Source: Fluviicola sp. XM-24bin1 | GTDB taxonomy: Bacteria; Bacteroidota; Bacteroidia; Flavobacteriales_D; Crocinitomicaceae | Reading direction: 5' to 3' | NCBI GenBank assembly: GCA_003149635.1 | Contig: QCWI01000003.1 | Location: 1 to 64,000, forward strand | Length of the DNA stretch: 64,000 bases | Part shown: piece by piece, positions 54,541 to 63,391 of the stretch | Layout of the letters: each line of letters starts with the position of its first letter | Position numbering within the stretch: the first letter of the stretch is position 1 | Program-made: the position numbers and the translations under genes | Notes under the pieces: model-generated | Databases searched by the model: none | The model's input: the letters and a program-made list of their open reading frames with translations, nothing else | What the model was told of the DNA's origin: nothing

Positions 54541-56898
54541 ATGAAAAAATCGGTACTCTCCCTTGCCATGCTCCTTGTGGCAATGTTCTCTTTTGCCCAA
54601 ATTACCGACATGGGCGGCCCAATCGGATGGAAAGACAAACTCGCTCCGAACAAGGATACACCGGTACATGCTATGCCCGATTTTGACTTGGCGGCCATTC
54701 AAGCGGAAGATGTCATCAACGACGCCGCAAAGGATGCACCATGGCGATTCGGATATTCGCACGAAACAGATATCAAATTTGAAGATGGAATTTGGATGGA
54801 TCTTCCAGGAGGAAATCGTCTTTGGCGCGCAGAAATTACGTCTGAAGGTGCGATGACCATGAACCTTTTGCTGGAAGATGTCTACTTCCCTGAAGGAGCT
54901 CATTTTTATATGTACGACATCGACCAAACCAATCGCGTTGGTGCATACACCTCTCGAAATCATCGTCCTGACGGATTGCTAGGAACAGAATTGGTGCATG
55001 GAGATCACATCGTGGTTGAGTACTTCGAGCCTGCAGCCGTAAGCGGTCAAGGTCGATTTACCATCGAAACGGTTGTACACGGTTACCGCAGTTTGGATCG
55101 CGTTCAAGAAGATCTATTGAAAGGTTTGAACGATTCTGGAGACTGTAATATTGATGTTGAGTGTCCTCTCGGAGTTGGATGGGAAAACGAAATTCGCTCG
55201 GTAGCCATGATCGTAATTAACGGAAGTGGAATTTGTACCGGAGCTTTGATCAACAATACGTGTGAGGACGGGCGACCTTTGTTCTTAACAGCAAATCACT
55301 GTTTGGGAGGAAGTACAGGAAACTGGGCATTCCGATTCAACTGGAAAAGTCCTGCGACATCGGCATCTTGTGCTACAACAGCGCCAAGCGCCAATCCTGG
55401 GCCTCCATACGATGAAACGGCAAACGGGGCGACAGTTTTAGTAAGCGGTGGTCAAGCAGATCACGCACTATTGGAAATGACAGGGATGACTGTCAACGAT
55501 GCCCAATCATGGAGTTTGTACTACGCAGGATGGAACCACGACGATACGGAAAGTTCTGCGAACGTTGCCAATGCCATGGGAATTCACCACCCAAGTGGAG
55601 ATGTAATGAAAATTTGTCGTGAGGGCGATGCACCCTACCATGATAACACAGGTGGGGCTGCCGTTTGGTGGATCGACCAGTGGGAAGAAGGGGTAACAGA
55701 ACCTGGTTCTTCAGGATCACCTTTGTTCGATCAAAACCATAGAATCATTGGACAGTTGTACGGTGGTGGAGCCGCTTGTTCTGGAACGCAAAACAACGGA
55801 AGTTTCGATTACTACGGTCGTTTGGGTGTTTCTTGGGACTTAGGAATTGGAGATCACTTGGCTCCGAACAACTGTGGGACGGCACCAATGGTATTGGATG
55901 GATGGGATCCTAATGGGCCTACTCCTGCTGATGATGCAAGTATTCAAAGCATTTCAGCGCCGAACGGTTTGATTTGTGGAGAATCCTTTGATCCTGTGAT
56001 TGTTTTGAGAAATGCTGGTAGCAACAACTTGACAAGCGTAACTATCAGTTATGATGTAGATGGATCTGGAACACAAACGTTAAACTGGACAGGAAACCTT
56101 CCGCAAAACGGAACGGAAACGATTTATTTACCGTCAACTACAGCTTCGGCGGGAGTACATACCTACAATGCATCGACATCGAATCCGAATGGAACAACGG
56201 ATTCGAATCCTGCGAACGATGCAGCGTCTTCTAGCTTCACGCTAGACCCGACAGGTATCGAAACCAACATCAATATCACAACAGATTGTTATGGTTATGA
56301 GATCTCTTGGGAGCTGCGTGATCTTAGCACTAACCTTATCGCTGAAGGAGGAAACCTTGGGGTGCCTCCAGGTGGTGGGCAGAATGCCAATCAAGGTGAT
56401 CCGGGAGCATATGGAAACGAGGTAACTATAGTTGAGACTTTATGTTTGGCTGCTCAATGTTATGATTTCACCATCTTCGATGATTGGGGCGATGGACTGG
56501 AAGGCTCGTCAGCATTTGGTTGTAGCGTTGACGGAACGTATAACATCACCAATGGTTCCCAAACGGTGCTTGGTTCGATGCAAAACGTGAACTTCGGAAA
56601 CTCTGAAACGATCGAAATTTGTGTGGTGGATGATAACAGCATTGATGAAATCAATCTTTTGAATCTTTCTGTATATCCAAATCCGAGCAATGGAACGTTC
56701 ACGATTTCTTTGGACAACACGGCGAATGTGACGTACGAAGTAACACTAACGGATCTTGCGGGTCGCGTAGTGTACAAGTCATCACTTTCAGAAGGAATGC
56801 ACATTGTGAATAGCGAGAATCTTGCTGATGGTTCATACTTACTAAACCTGAACGGAAACGAAATCTCTGTAAGTAAGAAGATTGTAATTCGCGACTAA
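54541..56898 (+). CDS. Secreted trypsin-like (S1) protease, T9SS type A
   Basis: 785 residues, signal peptide to SFAQ. After a propeptide region (20-195) comes a lysyl-endopeptidase-like S1 domain: His in LFLTANHCLGG, Asp in QADHALLEM, Ser in EPGSSGSPLFD, with paired cysteines. Next a CARDB-like module (DASIQSISAPNGLICGE), a Cys-rich module (CYGYEISWELRDL ... WGDGLEGSSAFGC), and a type A tail (VYPNPSNGTFTIS). Architecture after the protease matches the 43935 subtilase. Extracellular protease, single-gene unit with a terminator after it. Confidence 0.9.
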   Translation: MKKSVLSLAMLLVAMFSFAQITDMGGPIGWKDKLAPNKDTPVHAMPDFDLAAIQAEDVINDAAKDAPWRFGYSHETDIKFEDGIWMDLPGGNRLWRAEITSEGAMTMNLLLEDVYFPEGAHFYMYDIDQTNRVGAYTSRNHRPDGLLGTELVHGDHIVVEYFEPAAVSGQGRFTIETVVHGYRSLDRVQEDLLKGLNDSGDCNIDVECPLGVGWENEIRSVAMIVINGSGICTGALINNTCEDGRPLFLTANHCLGGSTGNWAFRFNWKSPATSASCATTAPSANPGPPYDETANGATVLVSGGQADHALLEMTGMTVNDAQSWSLYYAGWNHDDTESSANVANAMGIHHPSGDVMKICREGDAPYHDNTGGAAVWWIDQWEEGVTEPGSSGSPLFDQNHRIIGQLYGGGAACSGTQNNGSFDYYGRLGVSWDLGIGDHLAPNNCGTAPMVLDGWDPNGPTPADDASIQSISAPNGLICGESFDPVIVLRNAGSNNLTSVTISYDVDGSGTQTLNWTGNLPQNGTETIYLPSTTASAGVHTYNASTSNPNGTTDSNPANDAASSSFTLDPTGIETNINITTDCYGYEISWELRDLSTNLIAEGGNLGVPPGGGQNANQGDPGAYGNEVTIVETLCLAAQCYDFTIFDDWGDGLEGSSAFGCSVDGTYNITNGSQTVLGSMQNVNFGNSETIEICVVDDNSIDEINLLNLSVYPNPSNGTFTISLDNTANVTYEVTLTDLAGRVVYKSSLSEGMHIVNSENLADGSYLLNLNGNEISVSKKIVIRD

Positions 56899-56917
56899 GG
56901 TCGTTGCAAACATATTT

Positions 56918-56957
56918 AAAGCCGGACACTAAGCGTAGTCGAAGTGCCGGCTTTTTT
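56918..56957 (+). terminator. Terminator containing a REP-like core
   Basis: AAGCCGGaCACT / AGTGCCGGCTT followed by T6; the loop side is AAGCGTAGTCGA, the core of the repeat type seen at 48225. Confidence 0.75.
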
Positions 56958-57021
56958 ACGTCCAAAACATCGATTACTGACGGTACAAAATTTGTACATT
57001 CGGCTGCAAATTCTAATTCAT

Positions 57022-57435
57022 ATGAAATCGTTTCTTCTCCTTTTCTTTATTGCTTTTACCAGATTTTCTTATGCTCAGTCAGATAGCATCGCAGTTATGG
57101 AAGATACTGCCGACATCTATGTCATCAACAATACCAATCGCTTAATTCAAGTTGGCGATGACTACTCAATAGAATTTCGAGATTTAAAACGATTGACCGA
57201 GGTACACTACATTCGATTTGATTCCGAAGGTGCCGTTCGAAAGTTCTTTTCGGATTGTTTCAAAGTTTTGGATCAAAACACGACCATCGCCACTCCATTA
57301 TATATTGTCAATAGAAACGTACTGAGCAGAAATGTGGCTCGCATTGAGCACGACGATCTCGCTTACTTTTTACTTTCGTATAATACGCTTGAAAAAATGG
57401 AAAAGGCGTTCGATCGATATACAAACGAAGAGTGA
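57022..57435 (+). CDS. Secreted hypothetical protein
   Basis: 137 residues from the ATG at 57022 (MKSFLLLFFIAFTRFSYAQ signal peptide); the 56944 start is in terminator sequence. A TACATTCG box lies about 22 bp upstream. Mature part is acidic-basic mixed (FRDLKRLTEVHYIRFDSEGAVRKFFSDCFKVLD) with one Cys and a C-terminal helix. I do not recognise a family. Confidence 0.6.
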   Translation: MKSFLLLFFIAFTRFSYAQSDSIAVMEDTADIYVINNTNRLIQVGDDYSIEFRDLKRLTEVHYIRFDSEGAVRKFFSDCFKVLDQNTTIATPLYIVNRNVLSRNVARIEHDDLAYFLLSYNTLEKMEKAFDRYTNEE

Positions 57436-57486
57436 GTTTCAATTATACTCAATCTTAACTTGCTTATTATCTTGTTTTTACATTTT

Positions 57487-57500
57487 TGGCACGGGGTTTG
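57487..57500 (+). promoter_or_regulatory. Sigma-54-type (-24/-12) promoter
   Basis: TGGCAC-GGGGT-TTGAT: the -24 TGGCAC is perfect and the -12 has TTGA in place of TTGC at the correct spacing. It lies about 37 bp before the small ORF at 57537. Confidence 0.6.
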
Positions 57501-57536
57501 ATTTAAACCTATCAAACAACTTTAAAACTCAGAGCC

Positions 57537-57635
57537 ATGAAAAAAGAAATGAACAAAAAAACAGCGGTAGATTTGATGTTGTCAGGATCATTAGAGGCAT
57601 ACATCGCATACCTTAAGACATTGTCTTTAAAATAA
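57537..57635 (+). CDS. 32-residue small protein
   Basis: Below the ORF-track length. The peptide MKKEMNKKTAVDLMLSGSL EAYIAYLKTLSLK has a basic N-terminus then an amphipathic helix. It is the only ORF between a sigma-54-like promoter (57487) and a strong terminator (57674-57702), which is what supports it. No Shine-Dalgarno is seen. Function unknown; the transcript could instead act as an RNA. Confidence 0.55.
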   Translation: MKKEMNKKTAVDLMLSGSLEAYIAYLKTLSLK

Positions 57636-57673
57636 AATTGGATATACTTTCATCATTTACTTATAGCAGTTAA

Positions 57674-57702
57674 GAGGGAGCCTTTCGGGGCTCCCTTTTT
57701 TT
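57674..57702 (+). terminator. Terminator of the small-protein unit
   Basis: GGGAGCC / GGCTCCC stem with a TTTCGG loop followed by seven T. Confidence 0.9.
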
Positions 57703-57725
57703 ATGCATTACGCCAAATAACTATA

Positions 57726-57739
57726 TAACCATTTGGTTA
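57726..57739. promoter_or_regulatory. Candidate operator palindrome
   Basis: TAACCA-TT-TGGTTA, perfect six-base arms, inside a wider imperfect inverted repeat (CGCCAAATAAC ... GGTTATTTAGCG, 57711-57745). It lies about 95 bp upstream of the 57833 gene. Confidence 0.4.
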
Positions 57740-57818
57740 TTTAGCGAATTGGGTTTTCCTCGGAATCCTCATCATTTTTCCGTATCTTCTATAATCACGC
57801 CCTCCCCCAACTTTTCCG

Positions 57819-57826
57819 TAAATTAG
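57819..57826 (+). promoter_or_regulatory. TAnnTTAG -7 box, near-leaderless
   Basis: TAAATTAG ends six bases before the ATG at 57833. Confidence 0.4.
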
Positions 57827-57832
57827 CCGCCA

Positions 57833-59677
57833 ATGCGGTCGTTCTTCCAAACCAACCCTCTTACCAAATGGTCAGTCATTCTGATCCTTACCGTGCTTTG
57901 CATCACCGTGAACGACAAAGAACATTGGAAGAATCCCAACAAAGTCATCAGCAGCGATGTTAAAGGGTATTACGGATACCTTCCCGCTTTATTCATCAAT
58001 AAGGATCTTAAAATCGATGATGTAAAACCCTACGTTTATGAAGGAGACTTAAAAATCTGGTTTCAAAAAGACGAACAAGGTAGAAAATACATCAAGTTTC
58101 CAGCAGGAATGGCCGTTATGTACAGTCCGTTTTTCGGGATCGCACATATGACTTCCGGTTTCTGGAATGCTCCGTCAAACGGGTACAGCGAACCCTATCG
58201 TTTTTGGCTAATCATGGGCTCCTTATTCTATACCTTGCTCGGACTGATTTTCTTCTCGAAATTGCTCCTGCGGCACTTCAATGATCGCGTCACAGCTACC
58301 ACCGTTTTGACCTTGTATCTCGGAACCAACTTGTTTTATTACGCGGCATTCGATTCCACATTTACGCATTCGCACACCTTCTTTTTATTTAGCGCATTCA
58401 TGTATGGATCCGTGCGATGGATCGATACGCAACAATGGAAATATGTTTTCCTACTCGGAATTTCCGGAGGGCTGATGGTTGCAATCCGGCACATTGATAT
58501 CTGGTTCTTGCTGTTCATCCTGTTGTATGGAGTCCTCTCTTGGAAAGATTTAAAAGATCGATTCGTATTGTTTTGGGAGCACAAATGGAAGGTGCTGGCG
58601 GGAGGAGCATTACTGGCGTTGATGATGGCTCCGCAGATCGCTTATTATTTGTACATCTTCGGAAAACCTTGGCACTACGCTTATAATGACGAGACTTTCT
58701 TCTTTACGGCCCCTCACTTGTTAGACGCTTTATTTAGCTATCGAAACGGATGGCTTTTATACACACCGATTATGATTTTCGCCGTAATCGGGATGTTCTT
58801 CCTACGCAAACGAGCACCGCAATTTTTCACTATTTCCATTATCGGATTGCCGGTATATTATTACGTACTCGCTTCTTGGTGGTGCTGGTGGTTCGTCGGA
58901 TTTGGCAATCGAGCATACATCAACATGTATCCGCTATTAGCACTATCCTTCGCGGCCCTTGTTAGCTTCTTGTATGATAAGTATCGAAATGCCTGGCGCG
59001 GATTGAACTTGCTCATCATCGGTGCAATCGTCTTAAATGCTTTTCAGTCGGAGCAATTCAACCTCGGTATTTTACACTGGGATTCGGAAACCGAAGCGCA
59101 TTATTGGCATGTTTTCGGTAAATCCGAGCGAACGCAAACGCAAGATTATTTGCTTGTAACACCCCACAATCCCTCCGCAAAACAAGATCTGGACTCGGTC
59201 ATTGTTCCCATTTATTACACGCTTTCCAAACAACACTTTGATTTCGATAACGATCTCAGCGAATTGAATGTTGCAGAAGATTTCAGAGGAGAACGTTCCA
59301 AGCGACATGCGTTCCAATCCGACTACGGTTTGTTCGTTCCGGTGAACTACGAATTCGCAGCGCAGATTCCTTTCGAAGTAGCACCCGGAACAACGCATCT
59401 TTACATTTCCGCTTGGATTAAGGGCGATGACGAATATCGATTGGTGGCTGATGCAACAACACAGCCCTTCCCTTTTAATGCGATATCAGCGGAAGTAAAA
59501 GAAGTGCGAGGAGAATGGAGAAAGATTCACATGCTCACACCCATCCCCACGGAGGCCAATTACTCTCACTTACTTTTCTACATCTGGAATCAGAATAAGA
59601 AGCCGTATGCGTTGGATAATCTAGAGGTTGAGTGTCGATTCCAGACTGTTAAGATGGTTCATGAAAGTGAGATTTGA
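57833..59677 (+). CDS. Multi-pass membrane protein, glycosyltransferase-39-like
   Basis: 614 residues. One N-terminal hydrophobic segment, a first extracytoplasmic loop with SSDVKGYYGYLPALFINKDL (acidic residues as in the DD/DE catalytic loop of GT-C enzymes), then about nine more membrane segments to about residue 410 and a soluble C-terminal domain (about 430-614) with a beta-sandwich look. The topology and early acidic loop resemble PMT/ArnT-type lipid-linked sugar transferases, but key residues cannot be confirmed. Single-gene unit. Confidence 0.7.
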   Translation: MRSFFQTNPLTKWSVILILTVLCITVNDKEHWKNPNKVISSDVKGYYGYLPALFINKDLKIDDVKPYVYEGDLKIWFQKDEQGRKYIKFPAGMAVMYSPFFGIAHMTSGFWNAPSNGYSEPYRFWLIMGSLFYTLLGLIFFSKLLLRHFNDRVTATTVLTLYLGTNLFYYAAFDSTFTHSHTFFLFSAFMYGSVRWIDTQQWKYVFLLGISGGLMVAIRHIDIWFLLFILLYGVLSWKDLKDRFVLFWEHKWKVLAGGALLALMMAPQIAYYLYIFGKPWHYAYNDETFFFTAPHLLDALFSYRNGWLLYTPIMIFAVIGMFFLRKRAPQFFTISIIGLPVYYYVLASWWCWWFVGFGNRAYINMYPLLALSFAALVSFLYDKYRNAWRGLNLLIIGAIVLNAFQSEQFNLGILHWDSETEAHYWHVFGKSERTQTQDYLLVTPHNPSAKQDLDSVIVPIYYTLSKQHFDFDNDLSELNVAEDFRGERSKRHAFQSDYGLFVPVNYEFAAQIPFEVAPGTTHLYISAWIKGDDEYRLVADATTQPFPFNAISAEVKEVRGEWRKIHMLTPIPTEANYSHLLFYIWNQNKKPYALDNLEVECRFQTVKMVHESEI

Positions 59678-59767
59678 GCTTTTCCTTGGGCACAACATGT
59701 TCGTTTCGAAATCAATTGGCTTAACTATAAAATAACCAATTCTAACGGCAAAAACTAAATTTTGCTT

Positions 59768-59801
59768 TATAGCAATATCGGAATATTCCGATATTGCTAT
59801 A
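59768..59801. repeat. 34-bp perfect palindrome
   Basis: TATAGCAATATCGGAAT and its exact reverse complement joined with no spacer, in the gap between two convergent genes, followed by T-rich DNA. Could act as a bidirectional terminator or protein-binding site. Confidence 0.7.
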
Positions 59802-59904
59802 TTCTGTTTTTACAATTATCTGATAATTTAATCGTTAACTTTCTCTCCTCCAGAAACTTTAACATTTAGTCATCCGCAAAGTCAAGAAGTTCCCCTGCAC
59901 CTCC

Positions 59905-60783
59905 TCACTTGCCTTCCACCCCAAAAATCTCCTTCACATTCGATCGAATCTTCACGCACAATTCATCCGTCGGCAAATCAGAGCCGTCTTTCCCAAAAGG
60001 ATCTTCAATCTCTTCGGCAAGAATTTCCATCGACACCAAAACGTAGAACAGAAACATTGCGATCAAGATGGTTCCATATCCAAACAGTGGAATGAAACCA
60101 AGCGGAATGGTGGTTACGAAAACGAAGATGAATTTCTTAATGAACAAGCTGTATGAGAAAGGAATCGGAGTGTTTTTAATCCGTTCGCAAGCACCCAAAC
60201 TATCCAACAGTGCGTTGATGTTGTGATCGATTGTGATGAACTCCTCTTGTGTGATTTCTCCCGACGATTTCAATTCGTGCAAACGTGCGTACATCTCTTG
60301 ACTAATGGCATTGGGAACGTGTTCCTTGCTTTTCAACCGTTCAATTTCTTCTTCAGAACCTTCCAACTCTTCAAAAAGAACGCCTTCACGCAAATGTTCT
60401 TTCGTAGCAAAAACGAAATTCGGAATGGCATGGGAAAAGTAATGATGTGCACTTTTTTCCTTCACCATCGTGCTGACTTTAATCGCCAGGTTTCGGGTAT
60501 CATTTACTAGAGCACCCCATTTTTTGCGTCCTTCCCACCAGCGATCATATGCCGTATTGGTTCGGAAAACCAACAAAAGGGAGATCACAAACCCGATAAG
60601 TGAATACACACTCAGTAGTGATTCGAAATACTTCAGGTTGTGCACGTGTTCAATAATGACATAGGAAAGCGCTGCCGAAAATGCCCCGATGTACAAAATC
60701 TCCTTCCAGAGAATACGTAAGGTGTCCGATCTACGAAAAGCGAATATGAGTCCGAACCAGTTTTTAGGGTTGTATTTGATCAT
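59905..60783 (-). CDS. Bestrophin-family membrane protein
   Basis: 292 residues with four to five hydrophobic segments and the bestrophin/UPF0187 signature LVFRTNTAYDRWWEGRKKWGALVNDTRN (about 70-100). Bacterial bestrophins form pentameric ion channels in the inner membrane, often cation-selective. The C-terminus carries an acidic segment (EEIEDPFGKDGSDLPTD). Its ATG overlaps the HxpB stop (ATGA), and it is last in a three-gene operon. Confidence 0.92.
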   Translation of the reverse strand: MIKYNPKNWFGLIFAFRRSDTLRILWKEILYIGAFSAALSYVIIEHVHNLKYFESLLSVYSLIGFVISLLLVFRTNTAYDRWWEGRKKWGALVNDTRNLAIKVSTMVKEKSAHHYFSHAIPNFVFATKEHLREGVLFEELEGSEEEIERLKSKEHVPNAISQEMYARLHELKSSGEITQEEFITIDHNINALLDSLGACERIKNTPIPFSYSLFIKKFIFVFVTTIPLGFIPLFGYGTILIAMFLFYVLVSMEILAEEIEDPFGKDGSDLPTDELCVKIRSNVKEIFGVEGK

Positions 60784-61439
60784 GAGGAAAAGTCTTTAAG
60801 AAACTCAAGCATATTTGGATAATTCTTCGTGGCGATGGCCAGACGTTCGTCGGGATGATGGGTTTTTTCAGGAATACACACCACTTTCATTTGAGCTGCC
60901 AAACCAGCAACGACGCCGTTAAACGAATCTTCGATCACCAGACATTTCTGAGGCGCCACATTTAATCGCGCGGCAACAGTCAAATACACGGCAGGATGCG
61001 GTTTCCCCATAATTTCGTCTTCAGCAGAATGGGTAAAATCGAAAGAGGTTGTGAGTTGCAAGGTTTCCAATACCGCATCAATCAACACACGATAGGAAGA
61101 AGTTCCCAATCCAATTTTGAATCCGTTTTGACGCAGATAATCGATCGTTTCCAAAACACCCGGAAGCGGCTCGCCGTTCGCTTGAATTAATGCCACCATC
61201 TTCTGCATAATCACATCCTCCAGCTGCTCTGGTGTAAGTCCTTCCCAACCACGCTCCTTGTACCAAAAACGCACCACCTCATCAATTCGAAGTCCGACGG
61301 TTTTCTGAAAATCTTTTCGGGTAATATTGCATCCCACGGATTGGAACGCCTCTTCCATGGCGATTTTCCAAAGGGGTTCTGAGTCGATTAAAACTCCGTC
61401 CATGTCAAAAATGACAGCATCAAACTGCGATCGATCCAT
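60780..61439 (-). CDS. hxpB: HAD hydrolase, HxpB-like sugar phosphatase
   Basis: 219 residues, C1-capped HAD with FDMDGVLIDSEPLWK (motif I), GTSSYR (motif II), KPHPAVYLTVA (motif III Lys) and CLVIEDSFNGVVAG (motif IV). The cap region GLRIDEVVRFWY..R.W and the HPAVYL pattern closely follow E. coli HxpB/YniC, a hexitol/2-deoxyglucose-6-phosphate phosphatase. Overlaps both neighbours by one and four bases. Confidence 0.85.
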   Translation of the reverse strand: MDRSQFDAVIFDMDGVLIDSEPLWKIAMEEAFQSVGCNITRKDFQKTVGLRIDEVVRFWYKERGWEGLTPEQLEDVIMQKMVALIQANGEPLPGVLETIDYLRQNGFKIGLGTSSYRVLIDAVLETLQLTTSFDFTHSAEDEIMGKPHPAVYLTVAARLNVAPQKCLVIEDSFNGVVAGLAAQMKVVCIPEKTHHPDERLAIATKNYPNMLEFLKDFSS

Positions 61440-62287
61440 TACGGCAGGGATATTTTATATAAGCGAACGTCTCCCGCGATGGGACTTTGTTCATCGGCTA
61501 CAAAAATAGTTTGCTTGTTCAAGACGACAATGGATTCTCGCTGCGCCATTCTGTCCAATTCGTGTTCCGAGATCATTTTCAATGCATCGTTGGCCAATTC
61601 AAAAACGATGTAGCGATTGTAGGTAAGCACATAAAACTTTCCATCGAAGAAATCGGCTGCGGTAACGCTATCCGACCACCATCCGCCTTTGCCTAGATTG
61701 ATGCGATACGATGCCGAAATTTTATACTTGCCTGGTTCCAAAGGAAGTTTGTACACCAAACTCAAGCCTTGATAAGGAATGGATCGATCTTTCGTGAAGA
61801 TCCAAATGGAATCGTTGTGAACGACCATGGCTTCAGCATCAAAAAACAAGGAGGCTTGATCCGGAGGGAAGGTACTTTGCTCTTGATAACTGAACTTAAT
61901 CTTTTCTCCTTCCACGGCGTCTTTGGTCAGAATCTCGTTCTTCCCAAGCTTAATAATTGCGAGATTCTCCCGATCGTTGTTATTGTTTCCAATGTCGCCG
62001 AGATACACAAATTCATCATCGATTGTTATGTCCTCCCAATCCCGATTCTTAATGTCGATTAACGCTACCTCTTTTTGAATCTCACCCTCTAAATTGAGCA
62101 GGTACAAAATGGCTTCGTTCCCTCCATCGTTGAAAGCGATTAAGGTGCTGTCGTTCAGCAATTCCAATCCGGAAATTTCGTTGAGTTTTGGATCCAAGGG
62201 ATACTCCTGAATCTCTTGTGCAACTGACGCTACGCTACCCGATATAATCTGAGACAGAGAAATGAAAACACCCAACAAGAAATCCAT
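61439..62287 (-). CDS. Secreted beta-propeller-like protein
   Basis: 282 residues with an N-terminal signal peptide or anchor (to about ASVAQ). The repeats (LNEISGLELLNDSTLIAFNDGG, KNRDWEDITIDDEFVYLGDIGNN, DAEAMVVHNDSIWIFTKDR, SVTAADFFDGKFYVLTYN) have the pattern of SdiA-regulated/phytase-like six-bladed propellers with acidic, possibly calcium-binding, loops. Enzymatic activity unknown. First gene of the operon with hxpB and bestrophin. Confidence 0.7.
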   Translation of the reverse strand: MDFLLGVFISLSQIISGSVASVAQEIQEYPLDPKLNEISGLELLNDSTLIAFNDGGNEAILYLLNLEGEIQKEVALIDIKNRDWEDITIDDEFVYLGDIGNNNNDRENLAIIKLGKNEILTKDAVEGEKIKFSYQEQSTFPPDQASLFFDAEAMVVHNDSIWIFTKDRSIPYQGLSLVYKLPLEPGKYKISASYRINLGKGGWWSDSVTAADFFDGKFYVLTYNRYIVFELANDALKMISEHELDRMAQRESIVVLNKQTIFVADEQSPIAGDVRLYKISLP

Positions 62288-62329
62288 AATTGCGTCGATT
62301 TGAATTCAGTCGGAGTAAAGTACAAAAAT

Positions 62330-62422
62330 TGGATGGAATGGACGGATTGGATGCAATAGATACAATAGACGTGTTGGATGAATTGGACAGATTGGATTGT
62401 CTAATTACTCTAATCTGTCCAA
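62330..62422. repeat. TTGGA-rich degenerate repeat with hairpin
   Basis: Irregular repeats of GATTGGATG/ATAGA-type words end in a perfect 11-bp inverted repeat TTGGACAGATT (62383-62393) / AATCTGTCCAA (62412-62422). On the minus strand it follows tsaC, so the hairpin may also help terminate it. Confidence 0.5.
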
Positions 62423-62437
62423 TCTAATCTGGCTTTT

Positions 62438-63388
62438 TTACTTCCCCTGAGCCGCGCGCTGCAAACGATCATTGATGCTGACTCCCAATCCAGTTTCCGG
62501 CATGCGTTCAATTAGAATTACGTCCAACCCCGCTTGATCCATATCGTGCATGGTAGCATATAATTTCTGAGCCGCTTCTTTCAAATCTCCATCGGGAGAA
62601 AGCACCGCTTGAACCACATCTTGATTTTGAATCTCGTTCTGTAAAACGATCGCTCCAATTTTAGCTTCTGTGCGATTTTCCAATTCATCCGCGATATTTT
62701 CACACAAAACAGTGGGCGTTTTTGGCGAATAATGACGTGACAGCATTCCGGGAGCGTCTGGCGCTACTTCCTTTTTATTGCGAAGCTGTACTTTTCCCAC
62801 TTTCACTTCAATTTCATCTAATGATAAAGACCCCAATCGATATACAATCGGTTCTTCTCCATCAAATCCGATAATGGTCGATTCAATTCCAGATCGGCAC
62901 GGCCCGCCATCCAAAACCATGGTCAATTCTGGAAAGTACTTGTCTACGTGTTCCGCAGTTGTTGGGCTAATACGTCCAAAAGGATTCGCGCTAGGGGCTG
63001 CAATCGGGACACCGGCGTTCGCAATCAATTCTCGGGTCAATCCCAGTCCGGGCATGCGAATCGCAACATTCGGTTTTCCTGCGGTAACCAATCCGGGCAC
63101 ATTGATACTTTTTGGAAGTAATAACGTTAATGGCCCTGGCCAAAAAGCACCCGCCAATTTGTACGCCTTCTCTGGGACGTCTTTCGTCAAACCTTCCATT
63201 TGATCAATGGACGCGACATGTACAATCAAAGGATTGTCTAACGGACGCTGCTTGATTTCAAATACCTTGCGAATGGCCTTCTCCGAATAAATATTCGCCG
63301 CCAATCCATACACGGTTTCCGTTGGAATTCCCACTACCTCGCCGCTCTTTAACAAATCGGCTGCTTGATATACGTCTGTGCTAATCAT
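62438..63388 (-). CDS. tsaC: L-threonylcarbamoyladenylate synthase
   Basis: 316 residues, long (Sua5) form. N-terminal YrdC domain with GIPTETVYGLAANI, IKQRPLDNPLIVH, PGPLTLLL, IAIRMPG-type VAIRMPG and PIAAPSANPFGRISPT; then a linker (DAPGMLSRHYSP) and the Sua5 C-terminal domain (about 220-316). Makes threonylcarbamoyl-AMP from threonine, bicarbonate and ATP for t6A37 in tRNA. Starts three bases after the DUF6671 gene. Confidence 0.95.
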   Translation of the reverse strand: MISTDVYQAADLLKSGEVVGIPTETVYGLAANIYSEKAIRKVFEIKQRPLDNPLIVHVASIDQMEGLTKDVPEKAYKLAGAFWPGPLTLLLPKSINVPGLVTAGKPNVAIRMPGLGLTRELIANAGVPIAAPSANPFGRISPTTAEHVDKYFPELTMVLDGGPCRSGIESTIIGFDGEEPIVYRLGSLSLDEIEVKVGKVQLRNKKEVAPDAPGMLSRHYSPKTPTVLCENIADELENRTEAKIGAIVLQNEIQNQDVVQAVLSPDGDLKEAAQKLYATMHDMDQAGLDVILIERMPETGLGVSINDRLQRAAQGK

Positions 63389-63391
63389 AAT

